This document shows, piece by piece, positions 56,566 to 64,000 of a stretch of DNA of 64,000 nt. The DNA lies in contig NZ_CP133470.1 in the NCBI RefSeq assembly GCF_031191205.1, positions 193,501 through 257,500 of the forward strand, read 5' to 3'. The position numbers were made by a program, and so were the translations under genes. Position 1 is the stretch's first letter; the number at the start of each line of letters is the position of its first letter. Under the pieces are notes generated by a model, which searched no databases, was not told where the DNA came from, and worked only from the letters and a program-made list of their open reading frames with translations. The stretch comes from Haemophilus parainfluenzae ATCC 33392. Lineage in GTDB: Bacteria > Pseudomonadota > Gammaproteobacteria > Enterobacterales > Pasteurellaceae.

Positions 56566-56580
56566 TATTAACACACAAAA

Positions 56581-56602
56581 AACGACCGCACTTGCGGTCG
56601 TT
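56581..56602. terminator. Bidirectional terminator at the island/core boundary
   Basis: AACGACCGCA and TGCGGTCGTT form a 10-bp stem with a two-base loop and an A run before and T run after, built from an uptake signal. It separates the convergent module 3 immunity gene and the peroxidase gene. Confidence 0.85.
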
Positions 56603-56622
56603 TCTATTTATCGCTCAAAGGA

Positions 56623-58011
56623 TTATTTTAATTTTTCACCTTTAAATTCACCTGTTAAGCTTTCTAAGAAAGACGTGATATCTTCAATATCTTTTTGAGC
56701 TGGCTGTTTCACGTTGCTTTGGTATTTCAACATTGCACTCACAGCATCTTTTAGCTCTTTTGCTGATGCATCATGGAAATACGGTGCAGTAAGTGCGATG
56801 TTACGTAAAGTTGGCACTTTGAAGCGATGCATATCGAAAGGATCTTTAGTTTGTGCAAAGCGGCCTTCATCAGCATCTGTTAATGGCGTACCACGATCTT
56901 TAAAGTAATCGCCGTAAAGTCCCATGTATTCATAAGATTGTCCACCCATTGCCACACCGGTATGGCAAGTATCGCATTTATGCTGTTTGAATAATTCATA
57001 ACCGCGAACTTGTTGCTCGCTCAAGGCTGTTTTATCCCCTTTCAAATAACGGTCGAAATCACTATTTGGCGTAATTAATGTTTTTTCATATTCACCAATT
57101 GCATGAGTTAAGGTTTCTTTCGTCACTTGTGGATATTCTTTTAAGAATGCTTTTTTGAATTCTTCATCCATTTCAAAACGTGCCACAATGTCATCCCAAG
57201 AATGAGAGCCCATCTCTACCGGATTTGTTGGAGGACCTTTCGCTTGATCAGCTAAATCTGCTGCACGACCATCCCAGAATTGCACAAAGTTAAATGCAGC
57301 ATTGAATACAGTTGGTGCGTTAATTGGACCTTTTTTACCTTCAATCCCTGTTGAGGTTTCAAGTCTATCTACACCACCTTTATCTAATTGGTGACAAGTG
57401 TGACATTGAATAGAACCATCGCCTGATAAACGACCATCAAAGAAAAGATCATGACCTAATGCAACTTTTGCTTCATCAGTCGCAATACTGTCTGGAATCG
57501 GTTGTACTAAACGATCTGCATCAACATTGGGGGTTTCTTTTGGTAAAGACATTTTACGTGCTTCACGAATCCAGTTAAGCAATGCCACTTTTTCTTGCTC
57601 ATCCGGTTTACTTCCCCAGTGAAGATGTCTAAATTTAGCAATTGGCATTTCATTATTTTCAAGTACGCGCTGTAATTTTGCTAAATCAGCTTGGGATAAT
57701 TTGCTCGGATCTTTTAAGCCTTCAAGTAAACGATCTAGACGGAAAGCACGAAGTCCACGCTGAATATCCGATTGCATTTCATCCCCCACAATCGGAAATT
57801 TTGAATAAAATGGAAGTAGAGTGTTTGGACTATGACAATATTGGCAGCTGTTATCAAACAATGCTTTTGCCACTTTTTCTTGTTCGCCAATATAGCGATT
57901 TTCCATTAAAAGCTGGGTCGCATTCTCTTTATCAAATTGGTGTAAATACCCCACAACGCCCAAATAACCTAAGATAGCAATGGCTGCACCGCCAATAATC
58001 AGTTTTTTCAT
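56623..58011 (-). CDS. Tri-heme c-type peroxidase (quinol peroxidase/YhjA-like)
   Basis: A 462-residue protein with an N-terminal membrane anchor (LIIGGAAIAILGYLGVVGYL) and three CxxCH heme sites: CQYCH (56-60), CHTCH (203-207) and CDTCH (346-350). Classical bacterial cytochrome c peroxidases have two; the extra N-terminal heme and the anchor match the quinol peroxidase described in Aggregatibacter actinomycetemcomitans and YhjA of E. coli, which reduce hydrogen peroxide in the periplasm with electrons from quinol or the respiratory chain. GGAGG precedes the ATG. Monocistronic by its flanking terminators. The choice of electron donor is inferred. Confidence 0.85.
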   Translation of the reverse strand: MKKLIIGGAAIAILGYLGVVGYLHQFDKENATQLLMENRYIGEQEKVAKALFDNSCQYCHSPNTLLPFYSKFPIVGDEMQSDIQRGLRAFRLDRLLEGLKDPSKLSQADLAKLQRVLENNEMPIAKFRHLHWGSKPDEQEKVALLNWIREARKMSLPKETPNVDADRLVQPIPDSIATDEAKVALGHDLFFDGRLSGDGSIQCHTCHQLDKGGVDRLETSTGIEGKKGPINAPTVFNAAFNFVQFWDGRAADLADQAKGPPTNPVEMGSHSWDDIVARFEMDEEFKKAFLKEYPQVTKETLTHAIGEYEKTLITPNSDFDRYLKGDKTALSEQQVRGYELFKQHKCDTCHTGVAMGGQSYEYMGLYGDYFKDRGTPLTDADEGRFAQTKDPFDMHRFKVPTLRNIALTAPYFHDASAKELKDAVSAMLKYQSNVKQPAQKDIEDITSFLESLTGEFKGEKLK

Positions 58012-58201
58012 CTAATCCTCCAAACGATCAATAAAACAAAAACATAAAAAGAAAGGTAAAGCTTAAAGTCAGGTGATTATGCCAAAAAATTGACTTATTT
58101 TTTATGTGGATTTAATCTGCCTTGGCTATAGATTCGATTGATTGCATTTAAGATATTTTTACTTTATAGAGGGCTAATTTCTTTTAGAATTTAGCAATAA
58201 A
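58012..58201 (-). promoter_or_regulatory. Upstream region of the peroxidase gene
   Basis: About 190 bp without a gene, holding the peroxidase promoter and leader. I see GGAGG near the start codon and single TTGAT/ATCAA half-sites, but no complete FNR-type palindrome, so no regulator can be named. Confidence 0.4.
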
Positions 58202-58227
58202 AAATGCGGTTATTTCTAACCGCACTT
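58202..58227 (-). terminator. Terminator of hflK-hflC
   Basis: TGCGGTTA and TAACCGCA are inverted around TTTC, and on the minus strand the stem is followed by a long T run (complement of 58196-58204). Contains an uptake signal. It lies about 20 nt beyond the hflC stop. Confidence 0.85.
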
Positions 58228-58247
58228 TACTTTTCATTATCTCTTGC

Positions 58248-59135
58248 TTATTTCTTTGGCGCTTGCATAAAGCGGAAGAAATCACTGTCAGGTTTCAAAA
58301 TCATCATATTATCTGAACCTTCGAAGCTACTTTCATAGGCTTTTAAGCTACGAATAAAGCTATAAAACTGTGGTTCTTGAGCAAAAGCTTGAGAATATAG
58401 TTTTGCCGCTGCCGCATCACCATTACCTCGTAATTCTTGTGCTGTTTTATTTGCATTCGCTAAGATCAAGGTAACTTTACGATCCACATCCGCTTGAATG
58501 AACGCCGCTTTTTCTTTACCTTGTGAGCGATGTTCACGGGCAACCGCATCACGTTCTGCACGCATACGTTGGTAAATCGAAGAGGAAACTTCATCTGGTA
58601 AGTTAATTTGTTTTACGCGAACATCGACGACTTCAATCCCTAATTCAGAAGTACTATCCTGCCCTGAATTTAACGCTTTTTTCGCACCTGCCATTAATTC
58701 ACCACGTGTACCTGAAACGATGTCTTTAATCGTACGTGTACCAATTTCTGAACGCAGGCGGTCATTCACTTTACGGCTTAATAAGTTTGAAGCTTGGTTA
58801 TAATCGCCACCACCTGTTGCAGTATAGAAACGACCGAAATCGCTGATTTTCCATTTCACATAGGAATCCACCAACAAGTCTTTTTTCTCGACTGTCACAA
58901 AACGGGTTGCAGACCCATCAAGAGTACGAATACGCGCATCAAGCACTTTAATGCTATCAATTAAAGGCAATTTGAAATGTAAACCTGGCTCATACACCAC
59001 CACTTTATTTTCTGCATCACGTTGTACTTTGTTAAAACGCAACATGATGCCTCGAGTACCTTCAGTTACAACCACCACGCTGGAATACAACACCGCAGCA
59101 ATCACCACAATAATCGGAAGTAAAAATTTACGCAT
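58248..59135 (-). CDS. hflC: HflC, SPFH-family regulator of the FtsH protease
   Basis: A 295-residue protein with an N-terminal membrane helix (LLPIIVVIAAVLYSSVVVV), then the SPFH/prohibitin domain (EGTRGIMLRFNKV, YEPGLHFKLPLIDSIKVLD) and a coiled-coil part rich in Ala/Glu (MRAERDAVAREHRSQGKEKA). It forms the HflKC complex on the periplasmic side of the inner membrane and modulates FtsH. Its ATG shares a base with the hflK stop (TAATG), so the pair is translationally coupled. Confidence 0.95.
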   Translation of the reverse strand: MRKFLLPIIVVIAAVLYSSVVVVTEGTRGIMLRFNKVQRDAENKVVVYEPGLHFKLPLIDSIKVLDARIRTLDGSATRFVTVEKKDLLVDSYVKWKISDFGRFYTATGGGDYNQASNLLSRKVNDRLRSEIGTRTIKDIVSGTRGELMAGAKKALNSGQDSTSELGIEVVDVRVKQINLPDEVSSSIYQRMRAERDAVAREHRSQGKEKAAFIQADVDRKVTLILANANKTAQELRGNGDAAAAKLYSQAFAQEPQFYSFIRSLKAYESSFEGSDNMMILKPDSDFFRFMQAPKK

Positions 59136-60376
59136 TAATTAAATCTCCCTTGGCGAATGCCTTCACTTGATTGAACCGGTTGAGCCACTTGTGTTTCTAC
59201 ACGACGGTCCTGTATTGAAACAGGTGCAGAACTGACCGCACTTTCAGAAGTGGTAGTCATTGGCTTGGTCGCTTTTTTACCCATTAATTGCTCCAATGGC
59301 AATACAGTTAAATTGTTACCATTATTGCTATCTAGCATCACTTTAGGTGTGTTTGCCATCACTTTTTCCATGGTTTGAATATAAAGACGCTCTTTTAACA
59401 AATCAGGTGCCGCTTTAAATTCAGGTAGAAGACGTTGTAAACGTTCCACTTCCCCTTGCGCATCAAGCACAATGCGATCTTTATAAGCCGTTGCTTCTTC
59501 CACGATACGCTGTGCATCACCACGAGCGATTGGCTCTTTCTCGCGGGCATAAGCTTCTGCCTCACGAATGTAACGTTGTTCGTCTTCCTGTGCTTTAATC
59601 GCATCATCGAAAGCATCTTTCACTTCTTCTGGAGGACGTGCAGATTGGAAGTTCACGTCAATCACTTCAAGTCCCATATCATAAGGTTTTATAATATCGT
59701 TCAATGCTTTCCACGTATCTTCACGCACCACGGCACGACCGGTTGTCAGCACATCATTCATAGTCATATGACCTATCACATAACGAAGTGCGCTATCAGT
59801 CGCTTGCCCAAGACTATTATCTGCATTGCTCACGCTAAACAGGTATTTTTCAGGATTTTGCACGCGATATTGTACAGTCATTTCAACTTTAACCATGTTT
59901 TCATCTTTGGTTAACATCGCACCTTGCGTTTTAAGCTCACGAACTTGTTCTACATTCACTGGAATCACTTTATCAACAAAGGTTGGCTTCCAGTTTAAAC
60001 CGGGTTGAACGATAGAATGAAACTCGCCAAAACGTAACGTCACGCCACGTTCCGCTTCTTTGATGGTGTAAAAACCGCTTGCACCCCAAATAATTCCCCC
60101 AATCACCACGGCGATCGGTAAAATTTTACCTAAATTAAATGAAGGCATATTAGGCGAAGTATTATTTGAACCACCTTTTTTATTACCACCACCTAATTTT
60201 TTCAACAGATTATTAAATACCTCTTCAATATCTGGTGGTGATTGCTCCTGATTCTTATTGTCTCGCGCGCCCCAGCCATTTTCATTTTGCTTATCTGATG
60301 AATTATCTGACTGTTTTGGACCGCTACTCTGTCCCGGTTTACCCCAAGGATCTTGATCTGGACCGTTTTGCGACAT
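59135..60376 (-). CDS. hflK: HflK, SPFH-family partner of HflC
   Basis: A 413-residue protein from the ATG at 60376, chosen because GGAG lies six bases upstream and because MSQNGPDQDPWG resembles known HflK starts; an in-frame ATG 12 nt earlier is less likely. A Gly/Asn-rich cytosolic head with DPWGKPGQ is followed by a membrane helix (ILPIAVVIGGIIWGASGFY) and the SPFH domain (EAERGVTLRFGEFHSIVQPG). A coiled coil follows and the tail is polar. Works with HflC in controlling FtsH. No hfq or hflX is adjacent, unlike in E. coli. Confidence 0.95.
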   Translation of the reverse strand: MSQNGPDQDPWGKPGQSSGPKQSDNSSDKQNENGWGARDNKNQEQSPPDIEEVFNNLLKKLGGGNKKGGSNNTSPNMPSFNLGKILPIAVVIGGIIWGASGFYTIKEAERGVTLRFGEFHSIVQPGLNWKPTFVDKVIPVNVEQVRELKTQGAMLTKDENMVKVEMTVQYRVQNPEKYLFSVSNADNSLGQATDSALRYVIGHMTMNDVLTTGRAVVREDTWKALNDIIKPYDMGLEVIDVNFQSARPPEEVKDAFDDAIKAQEDEQRYIREAEAYAREKEPIARGDAQRIVEEATAYKDRIVLDAQGEVERLQRLLPEFKAAPDLLKERLYIQTMEKVMANTPKVMLDSNNGNNLTVLPLEQLMGKKATKPMTTTSESAVSSAPVSIQDRRVETQVAQPVQSSEGIRQGRFN

Positions 60377-60474
60377 TACGTTCTCCATTTGTCTAAAGTT
60401 TTTAATGAGTTTAACGAAATAAATGAGGTTAGTCTATGAAAATACAAGTGGCAATGCAAATTATTACAAAATAA

Positions 60475-60502
60475 AAAATCCTTGAATATTTTCAAGGATT
60501 TT
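60475..60502 (-). terminator. Terminator of the phosphopantetheinyl transferase gene
   Basis: AAAATCCTTGAA and TTCAAGGATTTT form a perfect 12-bp stem with a TATT loop directly after the stop at 60506; T-rich on the minus strand. Confidence 0.88.
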
Positions 60503-60505
60503 CTT

Positions 60506-61216
60506 TTATTCATTCACTTGGTAAATCAAGGATTTTTGTATATTTTTTTCTACTAAACCTTTTCCATCCCATTGATAAAAATGCGGTTGAATTTTTGACT
60601 GATTAATAAATGCAGCAAAATAAAAAGGTAATTCATCGGTAAAGAGCAACTCTCCTTTTGAACAATAATCTGAAAAGATCTGCAGTTGTTCTGGCAAATG
60701 CATCACACTTGAAAGTTTTACAATTCCAACACCTTGTGATTTCAATACTGCCTCACGCAAACACCAACAGCGATAAAAAGCCTGCTCCTCATCAAGTTGT
60801 TTAGCAAACCATTCTTGCTCTGCTTGTGGCGCGAAATGAGCCATTAGCGCAGAAAAACTCCGTTTTTTGGAAAATTCAATATCAATACCGACCGCACTTT
60901 TTTCTGATTTATTAATATGCAGTAATACGGCAACCCAATCGCCTGAGTGACTAATATTAAAATCGATATTATCAACGGAGAATTGTGGTCTGCCACTTTG
61001 TGTACGATAAATTTGCTCTAAAAGTGCGGTTGATTTTCCCGCTGTTTTTAACAACTGCCAAAGTAAAAAATGCGCCAATCGACGACATTGATGACGTTGC
61101 GTTATGCGAGAGTTCCCATGCAGTTCCATACGCAAATATTCAGGAACAAGATCCGTAGGGATTTCATCAAAAGAAAAAGGTTGCTGAATATTGGCGTAGG
61201 CAATAAAAGTTGTCAT
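60506..61216 (-). CDS. Sfp/AcpT-type 4'-phosphopantetheinyl transferase
   Basis: With the ATG at 61216 the protein has 236 residues and starts MTTFIAYANIQQPFSFDE. It carries the two signatures of the Sfp group: VGIDIE (about 109-114, Mg/CoA binding) and WCLREAVLKSQG (about 151-162). These enzymes move the phosphopantetheine arm from CoA onto carrier proteins. The open frame extends 46 codons further upstream, but that stretch reaches almost to the terminator behind thrC and looks like non-coding sequence, so I reject the longer form. It lies upstream of hflK on the same strand, as I recall for the related gene in Haemophilus influenzae. The substrate carrier protein is not evident. Confidence 0.85.
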   Translation of the reverse strand: MTTFIAYANIQQPFSFDEIPTDLVPEYLRMELHGNSRITQRHQCRRLAHFLLWQLLKTAGKSTALLEQIYRTQSGRPQFSVDNIDFNISHSGDWVAVLLHINKSEKSAVGIDIEFSKKRSFSALMAHFAPQAEQEWFAKQLDEEQAFYRCWCLREAVLKSQGVGIVKLSSVMHLPEQLQIFSDYCSKGELLFTDELPFYFAAFINQSKIQPHFYQWDGKGLVEKNIQKSLIYQVNE

Positions 61217-61328
61217 ACAAATAATAAATAAACATATCAGTTTGATAGCATTATAAAAGGAAATCCGCCACGCGCCAACGGAACCCAAAAAGAAAGAGCG
61301 TTTATCCCGCCCTTTTGAGTAACAAAAC

Positions 61329-61358
61329 AAAAGTGCGGTCAAAATCAACCGCACTTTT
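61329..61358 (-). terminator. Terminator of the threonine operon
   Basis: AAAAGTGCGGT and ACCGCACTTTT, two uptake signals in inverted order with an 8-nt loop, end 4 nt from the thrC stop. T run on the minus strand. Confidence 0.88.
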
Positions 61359-61361
61359 TTA

Positions 61362-62636
61362 TTATTTCAACAAATATGCACGTAATTGTGCAAAATCGTC
61401 ATCCATTTCATCAGAAAGTAATGGCAATTTATTGTGTTTATCCAACGCTTCTGGCAATGGAAGATCGAGCGAAAGAATACGCTCAACAGACTCTTTAAAT
61501 TTCGCTGGATGTGCCGTACATAAGAAAATACCGGTTTCATCCGCTTTAAGTTGGTCTTTCAATACTTGATAGGCGATCGCACCGTGTGGTTCACATAAAT
61601 AACCTTTTGCGTACATCGCTTTTAAAGTTTCTTCTGTTTCGCCATCACTTAACATGCCTGAACCTAAATCACTTAAATTCCAACCGTTACGTTTAAATAA
61701 CTCTTCGACACGTGGCCAGTTGTTAGGACGACTAACATCCATCGCGTTAGAAAGGGTTGCTACAGTCGCTTTAGGTGCCCAGTTACCTGATTCTAAATAA
61801 CGCGGCACAGTATCGTTCGCATTGGTTGAAGCAATAAAGCGTTTAATCGGTAAACCCAATGTTTTTGCAATTAAACCTGCCGTTAAGTTACCGAAGTTAC
61901 CACTTGGTACGGAAACTACTACGTTATCACGTTTTTCTTTTGGTAATTGCGCTACCGCTTCAAAGTAATAACAAACTTGCGCTAATAAACGGCTAATATT
62001 AATGGAGTTCGCTGAGTTTAAACCAATCGCTTGACGTAGTTCTGCATCATCAAACGCTTGTTTGACTAACGCTTGGCAGGCATCAAAATCACCATTAATC
62101 GCAACAGTGCTAATATTGCCCCCTAAAGTACAAAAGAGCTTTTCTTGTAATGGGCTGATTTTGCCTTTCGGATATAAAATCACCACATTGATGTTTTCTA
62201 GCCCATAAAATGCGTGGGCAACTGCAGCACCGGTATCACCGGATGTTGCCGTTAAAATAGTAATTTTGCCATCACCACGCACTGCAGCGAGCGCCTGTGC
62301 CATAAAACGACCACCAAAGTCTTTAAATGCTAAAGTTGGTCCATGGAATAATTCAAGGGCATAAATATTGTCTTCTACTTTTTCTAACGGTGCAGGAAAA
62401 GTAAATGCATTTTTCACCATTGCATCTAATGTTGCTTTCGGTAGTTCTTCACCGATTAATGCGCCAAGAATTTTTTGGCTACGTTCAACCAGTGGTAAGG
62501 CTAATAACTCATCAATATTAGTTAAAGTTGGAATAGTTTCTGGAAAGAACAAACCTTGATCTTTGCCAAGTCCTTGACGTACTGCTTGCGCAAAATTTAC
62601 TTGTTCTTCGGGGTGTTTAATGTTGTACAAATTCAT
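61362..62636 (-). CDS. thrC: Threonine synthase
   Basis: A 424-residue PLP enzyme converting O-phosphohomoserine to threonine. The PLP lysine lies in PTLAFKDFGGRFMAQAL; the glycine-rich phosphate loop reads VSVPSGNFGNLTAG, and TATSGDTGAAVAHAF is the other family signature. Start MNLYNIKHPEEQVNFAQAV agrees with the enterobacterial type. Last gene of thrA-thrB-thrC. Confidence 0.97.
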   Translation of the reverse strand: MNLYNIKHPEEQVNFAQAVRQGLGKDQGLFFPETIPTLTNIDELLALPLVERSQKILGALIGEELPKATLDAMVKNAFTFPAPLEKVEDNIYALELFHGPTLAFKDFGGRFMAQALAAVRGDGKITILTATSGDTGAAVAHAFYGLENINVVILYPKGKISPLQEKLFCTLGGNISTVAINGDFDACQALVKQAFDDAELRQAIGLNSANSINISRLLAQVCYYFEAVAQLPKEKRDNVVVSVPSGNFGNLTAGLIAKTLGLPIKRFIASTNANDTVPRYLESGNWAPKATVATLSNAMDVSRPNNWPRVEELFKRNGWNLSDLGSGMLSDGETEETLKAMYAKGYLCEPHGAIAYQVLKDQLKADETGIFLCTAHPAKFKESVERILSLDLPLPEALDKHNKLPLLSDEMDDDFAQLRAYLLK

Positions 62637-62674
62637 TGTATATCCGTTAATTATAGAGTTTTAATAAAATGGTA

Positions 62675-62700
62675 TTCCCCTCTTAATAAGAAGAGGGGAA
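62675..62700 (-). other. Strong hairpin in the thrB-thrC spacer
   Basis: TTCCCCTCTT and AAGAGGGGAA form a perfect 10-bp, GC-rich stem with a 6-nt loop between the thrB stop (62714) and the thrC start. No T run follows directly, so it looks more like an RNA-stability or partial-attenuation element than a full terminator. Confidence 0.6.
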
Positions 62701-62713
62701 GATGATTGACTGC

Positions 62714-63658
62714 TTAACCTAGCTCTCTCGCGCCATCATTATCAACCTTACAAACATGAACAAAGCCTTCATTGTTTTGTAAATAATGATTTTCTAAATA
62801 AGTCGCCAGTTTTGTTGCCGTTTGTAAATCGGGTGCAATGGAGAAAATCGTTGGACCAGAACCTGAAATTCCCGTCGCTAATGCGCCTAAATCACGAGTA
62901 GCTTGTTTCACTTCTGCGAAATTTGGTAATAAAGCCTCACGATAAGGTTCTGCAATCACATCTTTCATCATCATCGCTGCAAGGTTTTCTTGATGCGTGT
63001 GACATGCGTGCACAAAGCCACCTAAATGACGACCATGAGAAATTACATCCTGACGCGTATAGCTTTTCGGTAAAATTGCACGCGCTTCAGCGGTTGAAAC
63101 CTCAATGCCTGGATAAGCTAAGACCCAATACCAATTATCAAAAAATGGCAGTTTTTGGCAAATGTTACCGAGGGATTGTACCATAAATTGCACACCGCCT
63201 AGGTAACAAGGTGCCACATTATCATAATGGATCGAGCCTGAAATACGCCCCTCTAGCTCTCCCATCATCTCTAACAATTCCATTTTTGAGAATGGTTCAT
63301 CGTGGAATTTATTTAATGCCACTAATGCAGCCACGATAGAGCACGCACTTGACCCCAAGCCCGAACCAATCGGCATATTTTTCTCAAGGGTCAAACGCAA
63401 TGGTTTGACTCTCATATTGCGTAATTTTAATTGCTCACTAAACAGCACATAGGCCTGATACACGATATTTTTTTGCGGCTCTTTTGGCAATTTACGCACA
63501 AAATAGCCCGCACTTTCGAGCTCAAAGCCACTTGGAATAGACTCAATCTGTACAACATCACCTAATAACGAACCATCAATCGGTGAAATGGCTGCACCTA
63601 ACGTGTCAAACCCTACACTAATATTTGCACTCGATGCCGGCGCATAAATTCTTAACAT
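62714..63658 (-). CDS. thrB: Homoserine kinase
   Basis: A 314-residue GHMP kinase that phosphorylates homoserine. The ATP-binding motif is [18 protein letters not shown], with the N-terminal [16 protein letters not shown] and the C-terminal [15 protein letters not shown] typical of ThrB. The ribosome binding site AAAGGAC lies upstream of the ATG. Located 12 nt after thrA and 77 nt before thrC. Confidence 0.97.
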   Translation of the reverse strand: MLRIYAPASSANISVGFDTLGAAISPIDGSLLGDVVQIESIPSGFELESAGYFVRKLPKEPQKNIVYQAYVLFSEQLKLRNMRVKPLRLTLEKNMPIGSGLGSSACSIVAALVALNKFHDEPFSKMELLEMMGELEGRISGSIHYDNVAPCYLGGVQFMVQSLGNICQKLPFFDNWYWVLAYPGIEVSTAEARAILPKSYTRQDVISHGRHLGGFVHACHTHQENLAAMMMKDVIAEPYREALLPNFAEVKQATRDLGALATGISGSGPTIFSIAPDLQTATKLATYLENHYLQNNEGFVHVCKVDNDGARELG

Positions 63659-63670
63659 GTTATGTCCTTT

Positions 63671-64000
63671 TTAGTGGTGTAATGTTCTTAAAATATCCGC
63701 AAAGATACCCGCTGCAGTCACGGCATTACCCGCACCGTAACCGCGTAATAACAACGGAATTGGTTGATAATACCGAGTGTAAAATGCAAGGGCATTTTCA
63801 CCATCTTTCACCTTATACAATGGATTATTTTGATCCACCGCGATGATTGACACTTTGCAGTGGCCATCTTTAATTTGTCCTACGTAGCGCAATACTTTGC
63901 CTTCCGCTTTCGCGGCTTCAACGCGTGCTTTAAATTCCGCATCTAATTGTGGCAACATCGCCATAAATTCATCAGCTGATTTGCCTTCAGAGAAGCCTTT
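63671..64000 (-). CDS. thrA: Bifunctional aspartokinase/homoserine dehydrogenase I, C-terminal end (partial)
   Basis: Only the last 109 or so codons are inside the window; the frame is open to the right edge. The sequence is the end of the homoserine dehydrogenase domain ([40 protein letters not shown]), very similar to E. coli ThrA. First gene of the threonine operon; the leader and its attenuator would lie outside the window. Confidence 0.93.
   Translation of the reverse strand, partial: KGFSEGKSADEFMAMLPQLDAEFKARVEAAKAEGKVLRYVGQIKDGHCKVSIIAVDQNNPLYKVKDGENALAFYTRYYQPIPLLLRGYGAGNAVTAAGIFADILRTLHH

Noticed and set aside
58012..58201. FNR site in front of the peroxidase gene
   Set aside because: Only TTGAT/ATCAA half-sites are present, not the full palindrome; not supportable.
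61217..61354. 46-codon N-terminal extension of the phosphopantetheinyl transferase
   Set aside because: It reaches into the terminator region behind thrC, has no family similarity and would put a hydrophobic stretch on a soluble enzyme.
1..64000. tRNA, rRNA, integrase or attachment sites bounding the T6SS island
   Set aside because: None was seen. The right boundary is a simple gene junction at about 56.6 kb and the left boundary lies outside the window.

Overview
The window looks like a chromosome segment of a Haemophilus/Aggregatibacter-type member of the Pasteurellaceae. The DNA is AT-rich. The Haemophilus-type uptake signal core AAGTGCGGT, or its complement ACCGCACTT, occurs about 28 times by eye, often as inverted pairs that form terminators. 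The right flank carries ordinary core genes (hflK-hflC, a phosphopantetheinyl transferase, thrA-thrB-thrC and a tri-heme peroxidase). The genus is an inference from these signals; the species cannot be fixed from sequence alone.

About 56.6 kb of the 64 kb is a type VI secretion system (T6SS) island. (1) 1-17150, minus strand: one intact vgrG is followed by an array of effector/immunity cassettes. The effectors share a conserved N-terminal region of about 556 residues, which contains a degenerate M23-like domain, but each has a different C-terminal glycan hydrolase: three intact GH19-like domains, one lysozyme/transglycosylase-like domain, and one broken GH19-like remnant at the left edge. Only the cassette next to vgrG is full length. 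The others are 5'-truncated, internally deleted, frameshifted or fused to vgrG pieces, so they look like a bank of silent or decaying cassettes with retained immunity genes. (2) 17311-19908, plus strand: clpV (tssH). (3) 20002-33317, plus strand: two modules of DUF4123 adaptor, VasX-like pore-forming effector and two-TM immunity proteins, with duplicated immunity genes, one of them frameshifted. (4) 33560-34075: hcp. (5) 34169-48766, minus strand: the structural operon tssB-tssC-tssE-tssF-tssG-fha-tssJ-tssK-tssL-tagO/vasI-tssA-tssM. (6) 49053-56565, plus strand: PAAR, a second vgrG, and a third adaptor/VasX-like/immunity module whose adaptor has an early amber codon.

Together, TssJLM form the envelope complex, TssK/F/G/E the baseplate, TssA the assembly chaperone, TssB/C the sheath, Hcp the tube, VgrG/PAAR the spike and ClpV the sheath recycler. 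The payload falls into two classes: peptidoglycan hydrolases linked to the first VgrG, with mostly secreted immunity proteins (several ending in an SH3-like domain), and VasX-like membrane-active toxins with inner-membrane immunity proteins.

From 56623 to the end, all genes are on the minus strand and look like core genome: a tri-heme quinol/cytochrome c peroxidase, hflC, hflK, a 4'-phosphopantetheinyl transferase, thrC, thrB and the 3' end of thrA. I saw no tRNA, rRNA, CRISPR array, transposase or integrase gene. All functional calls are from reading the sequence; no database search was run.
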